From contig VKHL01000060.1 of assembly GCA_015146655.1 (NCBI GenBank), positions 99,416 through 163,415 of the forward strand: a stretch of DNA of 64,000 bases, written 5' to 3'. Shown one piece after another: positions 10,601 to 21,970 of this stretch. Source of the stretch: Ochromonas danica (lineage: Eukaryota > Sar > Chrysophyceae > Chromulinales > Chromulinaceae). Position 1 is the stretch's first letter. Each line of letters starts with the position of its first letter. The position numbers were made by a program, and so were the translations under genes. The notes below the pieces were generated by a model. That model was not told the origin of the DNA and did not search any database. It saw only the letters and a list, made by a program, of their open reading frames with translations.

Positions 10601-13600
10601 CATCTAACTGTTACTACCACTTCCACCACTACCTCTTCTACTGTTGTTGAAGGAGGAGGAGGAGAACAGAGTGGTACTACTACTACTACTACTACAGGTG
10701 GTGGTGCAGGTGGTAGTGGTAGTAATAATGTGATGATAGTTAATAATACCATTACACTTCGTAAACAAGCACTACAAGGCTTTGTAGACCTCGTGCTACA
10801 TCAACTAGATCGCATACGACTATCTACCTCTTCTACCTCTACCACTACCTCTTCTGCTACTACTACTAAGCAGAAGAAGGAGGTGACTATGAAGATCTTA
10901 TCCTTGATTGACCTACATCTCACTACCTGTCTGCCACTACTTCAAGACAAGGAGGTGGCGATAGTAACTAAAGCAGCAGAAGTGGTAACAGACTTCCTGT
11001 GGTCTAAGTCTATTCTGTTATGGTATCATCACCAAGGAAGACAACAAGGTGATGATAAGGGTAGTGGTAATGGTAGAGGAAGAGGTAGTGACAAGGTAGA
11101 GGAGGTGTACAGTGTGACTAGCAATAGGGTATACTGGGGGTGGATCTGGCTCTACCGCATGCAGTCTCATCGTCTAGATACTCTATTCAAATCCTATCTC
11201 TCTTACCTTCTCTCTCCTAGTAATGGAGGAGGTAGTGGTAGTAGTGGTAATGGTAATATATTATTGCCTTGCGTGGGGAAGGGTAGTCTAGTGGAGATGC
11301 TAGAAGCTGGATGTGGTAGTGATGGTAGTAGTTGTGGTGACCCTTCCTTCCTTGCTACCACTGCTTGGAAGTGTTTAGAAATGATGGTGACTTTGCATCA
11401 ACTACCTATTCACCGTAGTGGTGGTGGAGGAGGAGGAGGAGAAGGTCAGAGGGTAGTTATGACATATGGTGAGAATTGGTTGAAAAGTCAAACTTTAGCC
11501 TTTGTTTGGAAATATTACAAAGAACACTATTCTACCTCTGGCAACACTACCTTGTCGCAACGAGGTAGTGGTAGTGCGGCTAGTGGTAGTGGTAGTGGAG
11601 GTAGTATTATGAAAGAAGAGATTCTTCGTTGTCTATATGGTATCTTTGCTCAACTACCTACCTTAGTACCTAGTCGTGAGGTAGAGAAGTTGCTATCTGC
11701 TATAGACCACACCTTACTAACAAGCTACCTCTCTATTGGTAACAGTGATGGGGCAGAGTTAGGTAATTCCTTAGTTCAATTGAGATATTCCTTAACTCGT
11801 CTCCTCTATAGTGCTAACAGTAAGCAGCAGATGAGTGGTAGTGGTAGTGGTAGTAGTAGTAGTGGTCAACTACCACCTCGATGGGCTGAAGAGGTAGCTC
11901 GTTGGGCACTTTCCCTCTATCAGACTATCTATTCTCAATGTAGTAGTTTTATCTTCAACTCTATGGGAACAGGTAGTGGTGGAGGAGGAGGAGGAGGGAA
12001 GGCTACTAACAAGAAGGTAGAAGAAGAAGAGCTACTAACTACTATTCAAGCATGTCTACATCTGTTAGGTCATCTTGCTATGATAGGCTTTCGTTTAGAA
12101 GAGAATCAAATTACTATTCGAAGTGGTACCTCTCGCAATTCTTATACTGTCTCTACCTCTAACACTACCTCTGCTGCCACTACTGCTACTACTACTATTT
12201 GTGAGAGAGAGCTTGACAAAGTAGACTACATCTGCTTCTCTACTACCTCTAACGGTCATGAGCATGATGACTATTTCTTCAAACTTATCCCTCCTACTGC
12301 TATCTTACAACTGATAGTACTACTAATGGGACATCAACTACCTGATCATCCAGCGCATGGTAATAATATGTCCGTTGAGAAGGAGGAGGAGGAGGAGGAA
12401 GATAGTCGTCATATGATAGGTAGTCTAGGTGGTCGTGGTGTTCCTCATCGTCTACGAGCATTAGCATTCCTTACCTTAGGCAAGTATTGTCTACGTGATC
12501 TTCAACTAGCACGTGATTACCTCATCATATTTTTGAGAGAGATCAATCCAACCTATTACTACCAAGATCATGATGAGGTGGTTGTTGATAGTACAGGGAA
12601 GAAAAGTAGACGAAGAAGAAGTAGTACTACTAGCATGTCATCTGTACCTACTCCTGTCTCGTTTGCTTCTTCGTTTAATGTCTACCTTGACCATTCAATG
12701 GAATCCATGGAATCCTCTCTCCTCGGGGGTAGTCACAGTAATAATATGACCACTATGACAATGAGTGGTAAAGAAGACGAGGTAGAGCAAGGTAGTGTTC
12801 GCAATAATGCATTAGTGGTATTAGGTGATCTATGTGTGCGCTACACACACCTGGTAGATCGCTACCTTGACTTACTAGCTACTAGTCTTAACGATCCGTT
12901 ACCTTTAGTTCGTCGTCAAGCTGTCATGCTCTTCATCTCTCTACTCTCTCAAGACTATATCAAATGTAGAGATAGTCTCTTCTATCGCTTCTTACTACTC
13001 ACACTACAAGAAGGTAGTGGTAACAGTAGTGGTAGTGGTGGTAACAACAGTGGTAGCAGCAGTAGCAGTAGTAGTGGTAGTATTACTATGATGCGCGGGG
13101 AAGACTCAGTGTTAGCAGGTCTAGTGAATGACTTCCTACAAGAGAAGTTAGTGAAGAAGTACCCCTACCTCTACCTCTCGCATTGGGTAGAGCTCTTCTA
13201 CCTCGCTAATCATACCCTCTGCTACCAAGACATCTCTCGAGCTACCACCTCCTCCTCCACCTCCTCCTCTACTACTACCACTACTGCTGAGTCAGACCAT
13301 GTCATACACTCAAAAGACAGTGAAGTATTGCTATTGCGAGGGAAGCCCTTAACTCGCAGTCAACGCTTTGCACTCTACACACTACTTTGTAGAGAAGGTA
13401 GTGAAGAGGTGAAGTTTACCTACACCTCCTTGCTAGTCCAAGAGGTGCTCTCTGTGGCTGTCGACCATGCAGACAGACTTCTTCCTATGCATCATAGTAG
13501 TAGCAATCATGTGGGAGGAGGAGGAGGAGGTGGGCAGAGATTGACTCCTTTCGAGTGTGTGGTAGAAGATGTGTTACTCTTCCTCGCACACCCTTCACTC

Positions 13601-15036
13601 AAGGTATAGCTAGTGTACATCATCTACCTTACCTAGTACTATACTGTATGAACTAATGGTGTTACCTCTCTCTCTATTGGATAGATTTGTGGTCGTGCAG
13701 CTGGATCATCATCTACCGCTGCAGGAGGAGGAGGAGGAGAGGAAGATGGTCTAGTAGAAGACTCTACTACCACTACCTCCTCCAATGCTAACATTGCGGG
13801 TAACACGAACACTGCCTTAACAGCTGCCAAGAATAAGGTAATTCACTAATACTACTATGTAATTCACTACTAACTCTCTCCCCTCCTCCTCCTCCTGCTA
13901 CATGTAGGTGTGGAAGTCTCTGACCTCTCAGCATCTTGTCGCACACACTCTCCCCGTGCTACTCTCTCTCAAACACATCCTAGAAAGTCGTCGTTCTCCT
14001 CTACAAGGACCTCTGCGAGACTACCTCCGCCACCTCCTTGTCACTCACAAGACAGAGGTGCAGCAGACGCTAGCTAGTGACCCCACACTCAAAGCAGAGC
14101 TAGAATATGATCTCAAGCAGTTGGAGAAGCAGCTCAGACAGAAGCACCAACAGCAGCTACCCACTCCCTCTGTCCCATCAGGTAGGTCCCTGTTACCCCA
14201 TCATAGCTTAGCTACCTCTCTAATTGATTTACTAATGATTCTGTTGGGTGATGACATTAGCTCGTAAGGTGATGGGAGGTAGTGCTACTAACAAGGCAGT
14301 ACTTCCTCCTCCTCCTGCTATCTCTATAGCTGCTCCAACGGCTATGCTACCTCCTCCATCCTCCATTAAGAAACCTTTGCTGAAAGATGATCGACTTGTT
14401 GCTTTACTGCGATCAAGTCAGAAGAAAGCATCTGTAGAGAAGCAGAGGAGGCAGCAGGTGGTGGAGCAGGAGGAGGAGGAGGAGGGTAACGATGAAGACG
14501 ACCCCATGCTGCGCCTCACCCAGGACTACCCTCGCTCCCCTCCTCCTCCTGCTACTACTACCTCTCTTTCTTCTTCCAGTAAAGAGAAAGATGTGGAAGG
14601 CAATGCTGACCATGTAGGCTTGAGGAGACGAAGAAGCTGGGGGGTAGTCGTCTCCTCACTGACTCAGCTGCAGCAGCAGGAGGAGGAGGAGGTGGCGCAA
14701 GAGGATGTTGAGAATCTCTCTCCGCAAGGTAGTAATCGCAAGAAGAAAGACCATCGAAAGCGAAAGTCAAGAGTGAGGATAGCTGAGACCTCTACTATGG
14801 AGGAGCAGGAGGAGGAGGAGGAGAAGCCTAACAAGCGAGCGAAGTCTGTCCCTCAAGCTGCTCCTGCTCTTCTCAGCTTTCCCAAAACCTCTACGACTAC
14901 CAATACCACTACCGCCACTACCGCCACTACCTTGGATGTAGAGGGTGATGTGAAGGCTAAGAAAGAGAGAGGTAGTGGTGGACGAAGAGTAGCTCTAGCG
15001 ACAGCAGCTGCTAAGAAGCCTTCACTTCTCTTCTAA
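7633..15036 (+). CDS. NCAPD3: Condensin II complex subunit D3 (HEAT-repeat, non-SMC)
   Basis: Seven exons (7633-7933, 8031-8543, 8879-8983, 9060-13603, 13685-13837, 13908-14181, 14261-15036) total 2222 codons in one frame. The protein is the large HEAT-repeat subunit of condensin II, which binds chromatin and helps compact chromosomes in the nucleus. The diagnostic block, about residues 1550-1625, reads VRNNALVVLGDLCVRYTHLV, then a second HEAT helix pair ending in LFYRFLLLTL, followed by FLQEKLVKKYPYLYLSHWVE. The SLKHILESRRSPL and ELEYDLKQLEK segments match the conserved C-terminal part of CAP-D3. The tail is Pro/Glu/Arg-rich with basic KRKSRVR and KKKDHRKRK clusters, likely nuclear signals. 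At about 2200 residues it exceeds animal CAP-D3 (about 1500), because (GGT/AGT)n and (TCC)n runs add Gly, Ser and Thr stretches between helices. Intron 2 consists of a minisatellite. Confidence 0.85.
8560..8835 (+). repeat. Intronic minisatellite, 29/31-bp units in 60-bp dimers
   Basis: Eight copies of CTACTTTAACATGTC occur between 8581 and 8810. A 31-bp unit with CATATATACACTATATA alternates with a 29-bp unit with CATATACGCTGTATA, and three consecutive 60-bp dimers (8581-8760) look identical. The array lies wholly within NCAPD3 intron 2. It is transcribed but not coding, although it leaves an open plus frame. Confidence 0.92.
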
Positions 15037-15154
15037 TTAGACTAGTCTACACTTCTCTTGTATAGTAGTCTAAGTATCTCATTGTAATGACATTGTGGTG
15101 GTAGCTGGTAGTTAAACTAATTTGAATACGATAGTATAATATAATGGGCAAATA

Positions 15155-15176
15155 TTCCATGGAATTATCCATGGAA
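15155..15176. promoter_or_regulatory. TTCCATGGAA dyads upstream of the Tctex1 gene
   Basis: A perfect TTCCATGGAA (15155-15164) is followed four bases later by TCCATGGAA (15168-15176), about 150-170 nt before the start codon. Three TTCAGTT/TTTCAGTTTC elements follow between 15206 and 15290. A promoter role is inferred from position and recurrence. Confidence 0.4.
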
Positions 15177-15325
15177 TACTAGCTTTTTGTGTTTTCGCAT
15201 ATTCGTTTCGATCTTTCAGTTTCATCGGCGGCTTGGGGGTTGGGTTGTGAAAGAGAAGAAACTTTTCAGTTCTTTTTCAGTTCTCTTACAGTCTCTCTCA
15301 TAGTATCACAATCAAATCCTAAGCC

Positions 15326-15948
15326 ATGGATCTCTCTGGACATCCTGTGATTGACATCGTCCTGCCCACCTATCGGATGGAGCCGGAAGAAAATGAAAGG
15401 TACTTGACCTCTCCTTACTATCATGTTGGATGATTTGAATTCTCTGATATCATTAGATGAATTATTAGATTCTACTCATCGAAGGCACGGATAATTGCTG
15501 ATAAGATCATCGCAGAAGAGCTTCGAGAAGCTGTCTATGATGAAGATGAAGCTAAGACATGGAGTTTGAATATCTCAGACAAGGTGCGAGAAGCTGTTGT
15601 AGGTAAGCCTAGATGACCTATTAGCTTCATCTCATAGTATAGGCTATAATGATGACATGGCATGGAATGGCATGTGATGGGGTGATAGAGAGTTTGGGGA
15701 AGTCATCACGGTTCAAAGTAGTTGTTCAGACAACGATTGGTCAATTGAAAGATCAAGGAGTACGAGTAGCTTCGAGATGCTTGTGGGATCCAACTACAGA
15801 TAACTATGCTGCTTGCTCTTTCTCAAATGTTAGCTATTCACTCTTCTTGTCTTTCTCTTGTTTTGATCTAAAATATGCTTGTGATATTATATATGGGTAG
15901 ACATCGTTATTCTGCTCTGTGCTGGTCTTTGCTCTTTACACTGACTAG
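15326..15948 (+). CDS. Tctex1-type dynein light chain (DYNLT2B/TCTEX1D2-like)
   Basis: Four small exons (15326-15399, 15469-15602, 15689-15828, 15901-15948) give 131 residues, the family's normal length. Tctex1 light chains dimerise and link dynein intermediate chains to cargo, and in cilia they belong to inner-arm or intraflagellar-transport dynein. Visible family marks are the N-terminal TYRMEPEE, the central FKVVVQTTIGQLKDQGVRVASRCLWDPTTDNYA split into helix and strands, and the classical ending SLFCSVLVFALYTD before TAG. The last exon is only 48 nt. Skipping its acceptor would instead read into a Asn/Gly-rich extension, which I consider non-coding. The closest pattern is the TCTEX1D2 group because of the VQTTIGQ and RCLWD residues, which fits a flagellated organism. 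Confidence 0.87.
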
Positions 15949-16560
15949 AAGCAAGAGGGAACTGTTATCAAGACTGAGAGAGATGGATCAAAGGCGGACG
16001 ATATCAATGACAATGGCAATGGCAATGGCTTTGGGAACTTCTTAGACACTTGAGCTAGTAGTAGTTGTTAGAGAATAATGATGTGTTGAGTCGTTGTTAA
16101 GGTATCGAAAGCTCAGGGGCTGTGTGTACTTCATTTAATAGTAAACTCTAGTGTGTGATTTCGATGACTTGTGTTTCAATCTCTTCGCCATCATTCTTCG
16201 CTTCAAAACGAATAGTCTGTAACAACTGTAGACAGCTCAAGTGGTTTGCTTGTCCTTGCTGCCTATTTCCAGGGCCTCTCTGTAATGTATAGTCTTTGCT
16301 TAGGCTGCAATCTCTTTTCTTCACACATGTTTGCTGGATACAAGGTGCGGCGACAATGACATTGATATCTCAATTATGCAAATACTTGAAGCACAAGTCA
16401 TTTTGTTGTTTGCAGAACATTGCTTTCATTTCAATTAAGAGAGCAAGTATAAAACTGCTGATATCATTATTGTTCGATGGAGTGTATTTGAAAGGGAAGA
16501 GAAGGAAACAATACAACTTATCAAGGACAACATATAGATCTATATACATCACATACAAAT
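15949..16560. other. Intergenic region between convergent genes
   Basis: The 3' ends of the Tctex1 gene and the following minus-strand gene face each other here. There is a short (CAATGG)n stretch at 16010-16030, probably within the 3' UTR. Otherwise it is AT-rich sequence with no coding frame or RNA structure that I can support. Confidence 0.5.
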
Positions 16561-19500
16561 TCACCATTCTGAAAGATCATCTTCATCTTTGAAGCGATCT
16601 TTGATTTGAGTGTTCTCCCGGACACCATTCCTCAAGTATTGACGAACACGTTGCTCCATTTGATATTCTGCTTCAGGGTCACGACTATATCGCGCTTCCA
16701 GTTGTTTTCGAAGTCGATCGATGCCCTCTTTCACCGTTGCTGAGGGATTGGGAGGTATAATTTTCGTTCGACCACTGTCACCCACTATTGAAGCAGAAGG
16801 ATAGAAAGATTCATCGCCACTGTCGTAGAAAGTTGATCCGTCATCATCATTCATCATACCATCTATGCTATCACCATAGAGCTGATAGTTTGCCTTACTC
16901 TCACCGTCTGGGGAGCCATGGGAAGTGGGAGAAGCTGTCCGATTGAAATACTCTTGATATTGATCATGAATAGGAGACTGGACCTTTTGCAAGAAATCCA
17001 AGATTTCATCTCTCATATCAAGTTTGGGTCCGCTTTTCAAAGAAGGAGAGATATATGAAGTGGTTTGTAAATTCTGAGAAGACTTCACGCGCTTGCTTGA
17101 GCCAGACGATTTATCTGATGCCTTGGCATCATCTTCCACCAAGGAGCTTTCAGTAGTAGAAACAGCAGGTTGTTTGCTTTGAGCAGTTTGATCATTGGTG
17201 GAGGGCAATTGGGCATTCGAAGCATTGTAATTGGTGAAAAAGGAAGACTCGGTAGTCTTATCCGCTTCATGTCCCATAAGAAAAGTCATATATTCACTCA
17301 TAACAGGACTGTCATTGTCATCAGATCCTTTCTCACCATCTTGATCTTGATCACCTTCATCTTCGAAAGGATTTCCCTCAAACTGAAGGAGCGGGAGAAT
17401 CTTCTTGTCCTTCAGAGCATTTCTTGAAAACGTTTTTGTCCTCAATACTAAACCTGGTTGAAGGAGATCTGCAGTATGTACAAGCAGTGCCGAGGAACTC
17501 TTGTTTCCGTCAATAAGCACCTCAGATATTCCTTCTGTTTCTTCTTTTGGCTCCGTCAGATCTTCCTCGTATTCCAAAGCATTGCCCAAGTTTAGCAAGC
17601 TCTCGCGTTCCTCCAAAGGTTTGTCAACATCAGGAGGTAGGAAGATTACGGCTTCAGTACCACTTCGCGCGTTGTGAACTTGAATATTAGCCAAGTGTCG
17701 TTCGCTGAACACCTCCTCATCAAAAGGTCTCCGCTTATGTGTTCGAGGCTGACTGGAAGGAATATCCATTGGTGTCACAAAGGATGTGGTTGAATGTTGA
17801 TATACTGGGTCTTTAGGAGAACTGTTCAGGCCATTATTGGGCAGTTCAAGCAAAGGGTTTGTCCCAGTTTTAGGATCCGTATTTAGAAATGTGCGCATAA
17901 ACTCTTGTGCTTGTGGAGTGAGCACTGAAAGATAGTCCACCATCAAACTATTCTCTGTGTTATATACTGGATGAATAACATCACTGTGTAATAATAAGTC
18001 CTCTTTTGTTTTCGGTTTCGAAATCACCATCAATCCAGTCTGTTCCTCGAGCGTTTGAAAGTCTGAAGAACCTAAAATCTTCTTCGCAGCCACTGGAGAG
18101 GTGGAAGTGGTCTTCCGGATGGAAGGCAATTTCGTGTCTCCCAGAATATAGGAGGCGCGTCCTTGTGGCATAGACTGCGCGAGTTGTTGAACAGGAGACA
18201 GGTCGAGAAGGGGCAACGATCCTACCATGGATGGCTTCGAGGGCGTGTTAGCTTGACTAGAACTATTTTGCTCATTTCTAAAACTCGCAAAATAACTATC
18301 ATGAGAAGAATCCGAACGATCGCTTCGTATACTGTTTCTTCTACTAGTCGCACCAGTATTTGGCGCCGTTGAAGTATTACTGTACGGTCGGACGATCTGT
18401 TGTTGCAGCAGTCTTTGAAGCTCTTCTTCAGGAACTGGCTTAGAGGTTAGATCGGCTTTGATCAGGTTGTCTCCAAATAGAGACTGCAAAGTCAACGGCT
18501 CTGGAGCTTTTGGTGGTGGAGGACGAGGCTTCTCGGGTGCGGGCACAAAGGTCCATTTCTTCACCAAATCATCAATGGATTTCGTAATGGTTCTTCCATT
18601 CTCAGCCAACTTTAGAGAAGGGATATGATATAACGACGCAGGAGGGGTTTGTATAGCAGTACCATTATCGCTATTCAACTCGCTATTTCCTTCAGGAATT
18701 GTCTCAAACCTTGCCGCAGCCTTAGCACTATCCAATGAACGAAGAAGAGTTGCGTGATTTTCTCCATCAACGCTTCCTCTTAAAGCATGAGGACGAAAAC
18801 GAGTAAAAGTAGACGCCAAAAGAGGACGTTCCACCAGAGCTGAATTCGTGCTCTCCAAAGGAGCTTTCTGTCCCAACACCTCTTGTGGATCACTGGCTTC
18901 AATGTCCTCAGATACTTCACTTTTCCCGCTCTTCTTACTCAAACCAGTGAGGAAATAGAAATTGGAAGAAATAGTAGAGAGAGCAGTCTCATTGGCAGGG
19001 ATCAACTCTGGCGATGACTTCTTTTTCGTGGAGAGAGTCATTTGCTTTGATGCTAACTTCATAGAGACAATCGCTTGTTTGGACTCATTAACAATCTGTT
19101 CTGTTGGCAACGAATGAGTTGAAGCCAGCGATTTGATAGAACGCAATGTATTCTTGGCACGATGATTCTGCATGAAGGAACGATGTGCATCCAAAGGAGA
19201 TTGAAATTGTTTCGGGTGTGGTTGAATTAGACTTGCTTCTTCTTCAATTTCCGTTCCTGTTTGTGTATGTCCATCATTAGTTTCTTCATATTCTTCCACT
19301 TCTTTAACAGAGTGGTTGTCATTGAAAAAGTAGCTATTGGGCATGATATTCTTGAGAGGTTGTTGTTGTTGTATTTGTTGCTTTTGATTGTGTTTTGAAG
19401 ACAAGGTTTCCTTGTGTAGATCTAATCGCACAGAAGGATTCGAGGCATGTGAGATCTTTGAAAAGCTATTTTGATCATCACCATAATCTTCTCCATTATT

Positions 19501-20031
19501 ATCATCATCATAGGAGAACATTTCATAAGGTGAAGAAGCAGAGGGTTTGAATGATGATGATAACGATGACTTCAAATCAGGACTACTTCCATAGTTAGAA
19601 GCAATATTTAAAGTACTTGATTTATGACTAAATTTAACTGCTAGATCTTTCATTGCTAATTTTTGTCGAACATTTAAATCGATTTCAGGCAAGGTCTCTG
19701 TGCCTGTTCCACTACCCCCACTCCCACTACCCCCATTACTATTCTTATTCATCTTCCCTGAAGTCTCCTTAGGAATCAAATAATTCCCAGGAGAATTAAG
19801 AGAATTAACATTCCCAAGGTTTTTCTGAGTTGTCTTCTCATCACTGAAGGAGACTCTCTTACTACTTGAACTATTCTGATTGCTACGAGGATAACTCTTA
19901 TTGGGAGTTTGATTCTGATGACTGACTGCTCCTCGATTCAGTGGCTCAGCTGTGAAGATATTATGACGAGCATGAACTGAAGATAGCATATTTTTCAGTT
20001 CTTCAAAGAAGGAAAGAAACTGAATAAACAA
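16561..20031 (-). CDS. Large disordered protein of unknown function with RVxF (PP1-docking-like) motif
   Basis: A single exon encodes up to 1156 residues; the second methionine (residue 15, MLSSVHARHN) is an equally good start. No catalytic or globular domain is recognisable. Composition is Ser, Asn, Asp and Glu rich with short conserved-looking islands: KRVSFSDE at residues 58-65, a VKKWTFVPAPEKPRPPPP segment in the middle, and a charged C-terminal helix with RLRKQLEARYSRDPEAEYQM followed by RVRQYLRNGV. KRVSF fits the RVxF docking motif of protein phosphatase 1 regulators, and the following serine is typical of phospho-regulated versions. This supports a scaffold or PP1-targeting role only as inference. 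Unlike neighbouring genes it lacks long GGA or TCC runs. It is convergent with the Tctex1 gene, and a transposon cluster lies beyond its 5' end. Confidence 0.7.
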   Translation of the reverse strand: MFIQFLSFFEELKNMLSSVHARHNIFTAEPLNRGAVSHQNQTPNKSYPRSNQNSSSSKRVSFSDEKTTQKNLGNVNSLNSPGNYLIPKETSGKMNKNSNGGSGSGGSGTGTETLPEIDLNVRQKLAMKDLAVKFSHKSSTLNIASNYGSSPDLKSSLSSSFKPSASSPYEMFSYDDDNNGEDYGDDQNSFSKISHASNPSVRLDLHKETLSSKHNQKQQIQQQQPLKNIMPNSYFFNDNHSVKEVEEYEETNDGHTQTGTEIEEEASLIQPHPKQFQSPLDAHRSFMQNHRAKNTLRSIKSLASTHSLPTEQIVNESKQAIVSMKLASKQMTLSTKKKSSPELIPANETALSTISSNFYFLTGLSKKSGKSEVSEDIEASDPQEVLGQKAPLESTNSALVERPLLASTFTRFRPHALRGSVDGENHATLLRSLDSAKAAARFETIPEGNSELNSDNGTAIQTPPASLYHIPSLKLAENGRTITKSIDDLVKKWTFVPAPEKPRPPPPKAPEPLTLQSLFGDNLIKADLTSKPVPEEELQRLLQQQIVRPYSNTSTAPNTGATSRRNSIRSDRSDSSHDSYFASFRNEQNSSSQANTPSKPSMVGSLPLLDLSPVQQLAQSMPQGRASYILGDTKLPSIRKTTSTSPVAAKKILGSSDFQTLEEQTGLMVISKPKTKEDLLLHSDVIHPVYNTENSLMVDYLSVLTPQAQEFMRTFLNTDPKTGTNPLLELPNNGLNSSPKDPVYQHSTTSFVTPMDIPSSQPRTHKRRPFDEEVFSERHLANIQVHNARSGTEAVIFLPPDVDKPLEERESLLNLGNALEYEEDLTEPKEETEGISEVLIDGNKSSSALLVHTADLLQPGLVLRTKTFSRNALKDKKILPLLQFEGNPFEDEGDQDQDGEKGSDDNDSPVMSEYMTFLMGHEADKTTESSFFTNYNASNAQLPSTNDQTAQSKQPAVSTTESSLVEDDAKASDKSSGSSKRVKSSQNLQTTSYISPSLKSGPKLDMRDEILDFLQKVQSPIHDQYQEYFNRTASPTSHGSPDGESKANYQLYGDSIDGMMNDDDGSTFYDSGDESFYPSASIVGDSGRTKIIPPNPSATVKEGIDRLRKQLEARYSRDPEAEYQMEQRVRQYLRNGVRENTQIKDRFKDEDDLSEW

Positions 20032-20216
20032 GCAATAAACAAGAAACCTTCACTTCTTCTATTCTCTCTTTTCTTTTCATTCTCTCTGAACGGTTTATGA
20101 TAAACGCAGTATCTGGAAGAAACATCCGTTTTTCTGAGTCCATTCCGTTACACAAACCCTTTCACCACGCTTATTTAACCCCCTACACTACTCACACACC
20201 CGTCCTACACGCAGGT

Positions 20217-21955
20217 CGAAAGTCCAGTTTTTCTGCAAAAGTAAAGTACTAAAGTCCACTTTTACAGCCACTTTTCCTCTGCGGCCGCTACACGCCATTT
20301 CCAGTTTCTGCGCAAAAGTACAAAAGTAAAAGTACATTCATTCACCATTGGAAGAATATGGACGAAGACAGCGCAGACATCGATGAGTATCAGGACCCAT
20401 TAGATTTCTTGGATGCGTTTGCTTGCTTGGACGATGAAATAGTATGCCTATTTGCCTCCTGTTTGCCTGTCTAAGCACTCCAACGTCTGAAACACTTTTA
20501 TGGGAATGATATGGAGCGCTCTTCGCCCTGTAGGTGTAGCGCAACATGCAAATATTCCACCATTCAACATCCTTGCTGCTGGTGCTACGTAGCCGAAGAC
20601 ACCACAATACATTTACATTTACATACATGCCTTTTGTACGTGGTACAAGTGGTGCAGTGGTGATTCCATCAGCATTGTTTGCACAAAATGTAACAGAAGA
20701 ACAAATGATGTACAATATGAAAAGATAGCGTGAACATACTACAAATCTCATGTTACGAGAAGAAGACTGGACTACAGTAAGTCTTCAACATTATTTGTAA
20801 CCAGGCGTAGAAGAACCCTTGACGCGCTTGGGTGATTGAATACCAATCTCCTCAACCTTATCTTATTGGTCGTTATTGTTCGCGTCCTCCTCTGCTGACA
20901 CGTCCATTACTTCTATAAGCTTCAATCGCGCCGGCTCTTTCTCTTTCGCAGTCTTAAAAATGGCTTCCACTAAAGCTGGTTCCCTCATCACTTTGATGGT
21001 GGTGGAGTGCCCTCGTTCCGACCGGAGTAATTAAGACTCTTCTCAAGACTCTGTCAAAGATTTTGGAACTTTCTCCACAGGCAATTGAAATGCTGACTGC
21101 CGTGAAGCTGGCCTTTACTGGGGTCCATCGATGCAAGTTCTGGCCATCTCTGCGTGAAAGGGTTCACGTACAATTGAGCTTCCTCGTTTGCCATGTCGGA
21201 AAGCTCCTGAAGCATGTCATCCCGCTGCACCACAGGGGTCTTGCCCTCATCATACATAGCGATGCTGTTCTCCTTGTCGATGGAGGACGAGGCCTTCAAC
21301 AGTTGAGCGGTGAACTTGGGGTCTGCTGCCAGGATGTGAGCTAGTAGCGCAACAGCTAGTAGCGTTCTTTCCCGGCAGCCTCCACTGCTGCTTCGTCAAC
21401 AAGGTCCATAATAGTTGTTGACTTGTGATGCTGTGCCTTGGAAGACTTTAGCATTGTCTTCAGGGCTTCCACGCACTTCACATCTAATGTATTGAACGTT
21501 TCCTCGATGTCGCTCTTGAGGGGCTTGAAGATGGCCTGCATATAGTCAGCCATTGGATGGTTTATCGTTGGATGGGTGTCACCAAGGAACTTCTCACCAT
21601 ACAGGAATCCGAGTGCCCTGTTACCAGTCAGAGATCGGTGCCACCAATGTTTCCCAGTGGGCAGACTCTCGATTGCGTGATATACGTCTTCTCCAGTCGA
21701 ACACTAGGCCAGTTTCTCTCGAAGAAAGGAGTGGTCCTAGGGCACCTCGTTTTCACCTTCTTTTTTCACGGGGAGGCGGCTTGTAGCCCCTCCCCCGACA
21801 AAATCCTTGCTCTGACAGTCCATGGTTGACTTATAATAAAGCAAAGAAGCACCCTAGCCACTTTTAATGGTACCGAAAGAAAGTCCTTCGAAAGTACAAA
21901 AGTGGCTGTGTCTTTTGTACTTTAGAACGGACTTTTTTTGGAAATCGGACTTTTT
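20217..21955. mobile_element. Degenerate DNA transposon with about 55-bp imperfect terminal inverted repeats
   Basis: The left end (about 20219-20275) reads AAAGTCCAG... and contains GTACTAAAGTCCACTTTTA and AGCCACTTT. The right end (about 21898-21953) contains AAAGTGGCTGTG, TTTTGTACTTTAGAACGGAC and CGGACTTT in inverted order, so the two ends pair imperfectly as terminal repeats. The 1.7-kb body is richer in GC and free of GGA/TCC runs, unlike the host genes. It carries a broken minus-strand reading frame. I could not identify a clear target-site duplication, and the superfamily is unknown. Confidence 0.55.
20786..21650 (-). pseudogene. Broken reading frame inside the TIR element, family not recognised
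   Basis: On the minus strand a protein-like frame can be followed from about 21650 (HWWHRSLTGNRALGFLYG, then EKFLGDTHPTINHP, then MADYMQAIFKPL). It reaches GKER at 21359, shifts by one base, resumes as LLAHILAADPKFTAQLL, and runs to a stop at 21054. Further downstream a frame with MREPALVEAIFKTAKEKEPA and a basic KRVKG end is interrupted by TAA. A 15-bp direct duplication (CGCTACTAGCTGTTG) sits at the frameshift. It looks like a decayed element-encoded accessory protein. No transposase motif is visible, so I give no function. Confidence 0.45.
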
Positions 21956-21970
21956 AGTTTTGTGACAGGG

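Noticed and set aside
15949-16053. Extension of the Tctex1 protein with an Asn/Gly-rich tail (KQEGTVIKTERDG...)
   Set aside because: Using the 15901 acceptor gives the conserved SLFCSVLVFALYTD ending and a stop, matching family length, so the later frame is probably 3' UTR.
20358-20474. Short acidic plus-strand frame MDEDSADIDEYQ... of 38 codons
   Set aside because: It lies in the TIR element, ends early and shows no family resemblance; it may be a transposon 5' exon, but nothing downstream supports it.
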